32,551 bases of DNA, from the NCBI GenBank assembly GCA_944381195.1, contig CALWKH010000004.1:1-32551 (forward strand). The letters run 5' to 3'. The notes beneath the pieces were generated by a model. That model saw only the letters and a list, made by a program, of their open reading frames with translations. It ran no database searches and had not been told where the DNA came from. The stretch comes from an uncultured Clostridia bacterium (GTDB lineage Bacteria > Bacillota > Clostridia > Christensenellales > UBA1242). Both the position numbers and the translations under genes were made by a program. Shown here piece after piece: positions 31,250-32,551 of this stretch (position 1 is the first letter of the stretch; every line of letters begins with the position of its first letter).

Positions 31250-32341
31250 CTATTTCTTTTCATTATTGTTTTCAGTTCTTTCCTCTGCTGTTTGGTTATC
31301 TGCTGATTTTACCTCAACATTTTCTTCTTGCAAGACAATTTTATTTTTTTCTTTTTTGTTTTTCTTGTTCTTTTTTTCCTTCTTCTCTTTCTTGCCTTTT
31401 TTATGTTTTCTGTGTGTTATATCAAATTTCTTAAAAAACCCAACAAAAGAGTCATCTTCCTTATCATCTTCCACCTTTTCAGTCTCAACTCTTTCTTGCA
31501 ACTTTTCTTCTCTATATGGCAACGCAACCTGGTCATCACGCAGACGAACTTCAACTTGTTTATAAGGAATTTTAATGTTATTACGCTTAAATTCATTGAA
31601 GATGTTGTCCATTAAGTAATAATAAACATCCCAATAATCCTTTGATGGACACCAGCAATTCACAAAAAGCCCAATGCCGTCTGCATTAAAGAACTTCACG
31701 GCGCAAAACGGTGCTGGTTCAAGTTGCACTCTGCCGTCACTATACATGACATCAGTGATAACCTTTTTCACAAGGTCAACATCAGTGTCATAACTCACCG
31801 TAATATTAAGTTCAATTCTTCTTTTCTTTTGGTTGTCAAAGTTGATAATCGGGCTATTCGCCACCGTTGAGTTTGGAAATGTTATCACCTTATTATCTGA
31901 TGTGATAATGGTAGTAGTTAAAATTTTAATGTTTTTAACTGTTCCCTCAATGCCGTCAATGTTGACATTATCCCCTTCTTTAAATGGGTGGTTAACAAGA
32001 AGCACAACACCACTTGCAACATTTGCAAGGCTGTCTTGAAGAGCAAGACCAATCGCAAGTCCAGCAGCCGCAATGGCAGCAACAAGCCCTGTTATTTCCA
32101 CTCCAAGTTGTCCAAGCACCATAATAATTAAAATTAGATATAGCGCAAACTTAATCACAGACAAAAAGAAGCCCTGTGTTACTTTTTCCAGTTTTGTCTT
32201 TGCAAAAATCTTCTTTATAATCAGCATAATGATTTTCACAACAATATAACCAACAATCCAAAGACCAATTGCCCTTAAAATTGCAAGTCCACCCACCGTG
32301 AAAAAATCAACAATGCCGTTCCAAATTTCTTCCCAGGTCAT
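31250..32341 (-). CDS. MscS family mechanosensitive ion channel
   Basis: 363-aa small-conductance mechanosensitive channel, opened by membrane tension on osmotic downshift. Three N-terminal transmembrane helices are present. The pore-lining TM3 (about 86-112) is Ala/Gly-rich (LVAAIAAAGLAIGLALQ), followed by the family signature NVASGVVLLVNHPFKEGD and the beta domain (VNIDGIEGTVKNI, TFPNSTVAN). The vestibule ends near residue 275. A highly charged tail of about 80 residues, with a Lys/Glu repeat (HRKHKKGKKEKKEKKNKK), is an unusual extension. AAGGGGAAA precedes ATG 32341. Monocistronic with clear promoter and terminator. Confidence 0.93.
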   Translation of the reverse strand: MTWEEIWNGIVDFFTVGGLAILRAIGLWIVGYIVVKIIMLIIKKIFAKTKLEKVTQGFFLSVIKFALYLILIIMVLGQLGVEITGLVAAIAAAGLAIGLALQDSLANVASGVVLLVNHPFKEGDNVNIDGIEGTVKNIKILTTTIITSDNKVITFPNSTVANSPIINFDNQKKRRIELNITVSYDTDVDLVKKVITDVMYSDGRVQLEPAPFCAVKFFNADGIGLFVNCWCPSKDYWDVYYYLMDNIFNEFKRNNIKIPYKQVEVRLRDDQVALPYREEKLQERVETEKVEDDKEDDSFVGFFKKFDITHRKHKKGKKEKKEKKNKKNKKEKNKIVLQEENVEVKSADNQTAEERTENNNEKK

Positions 32342-32371
32342 TTCGTTTTCCCCTTTTAATTTTCTACCTAC

Positions 32372-32400
32372 ATTATAACACCAAAAAACTGTAATGTCTA
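32372..32400 (-). promoter_or_regulatory. Promoter of the MscS gene
   Basis: Minus strand TAGACA (32400-32395), 17 bp, TATAAT (32377-32372). Beyond it, 32401-32551 is AT-rich with no recognisable feature except a short CTTAGCTAAG palindrome near 32489. Confidence 0.8.
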
Positions 32401-32551
32401 GATGTTTTATGAAAATTAAAAAAAGTTATGGTATCCAGTTTATAATTAAAAAAGTTATAATATTAAAATGTTTTAAAAAATTAAGTAACTTAGCTAAGCA
32501 ACTTTTTGCTGAAAATCAACTTAAATTCTGTTTAATAAAAGGGTTTTAAGA

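Overview
The window is AT-rich DNA from a Gram-positive, Bacillota-type bacterium, most likely an uncultured clostridium-like lineage. The basis is the sporulation-associated pair yqfC/yqfD, a yqzL gene between era and recO, the dnaG-rpoD-trmK order, strong AGGAGG-type ribosome binding sites and near-consensus SigA promoters (TTGNNN, 17-18 bp, TATAAT). The taxon is an inference; there is no rRNA gene here to settle it.

Layout. 1-661 (minus) is the 5' part of a secreted or membrane-anchored surface protein that runs off the window. A promoter region separates it from 1045-3453, an archaeal/rickettsial-type valyl-tRNA synthetase. 4152-12931 (plus) is a dense housekeeping block: yqfC, yqfD, ybeY, era, yqzL, recO, dnaG, rpoD (sigA), trmK, a coiled-coil zinc-ribbon protein and a flavodoxin-like protein. 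It covers rRNA maturation, ribosome assembly, recombination repair, replication priming, the main sigma factor and tRNA modification. Compared with the usual Bacillota order, phoH, pgpH, dgkA and cdd are absent between yqfD and era. 13449-14654 (minus) is ung plus an unrecognised 173-aa protein.

14655-26580 is the accessory half. It holds a cloverleaf-like element with direct repeats (14856-15010), a second paralogue of the surface protein (15220-17681, minus) broken at a pure G10 tract just after its membrane anchor, a large SF1 helicase with a C-terminal nuclease-like domain and a lysine-rich tail (18139-22275), a family of dispersed repeats around a DUF2188 gene, an SDR-type epimerase, ndk, and two apparent independent small RNAs on the minus strand. 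Each small RNA has its own promoter, a branched fold and a terminal U-run. 26581-32341 carries membrane genes (a small multidrug-export-type protein, two tandem CPBP intramembrane proteases, a short single-pass membrane protein, an MscS channel) and a demi-ferritin.

Most notable: (i) the probable phase-variable (or mis-assembled) poly-G switch in a duplicated surface-protein family that shares promoter and leader; (ii) the two undescribed small RNAs at 23317-23395 and 26129-26199; (iii) the cloverleaf element; (iv) the helicase whose nuclease domain appears to have lost a catalytic aspartate. Alignments and folds were done by eye.
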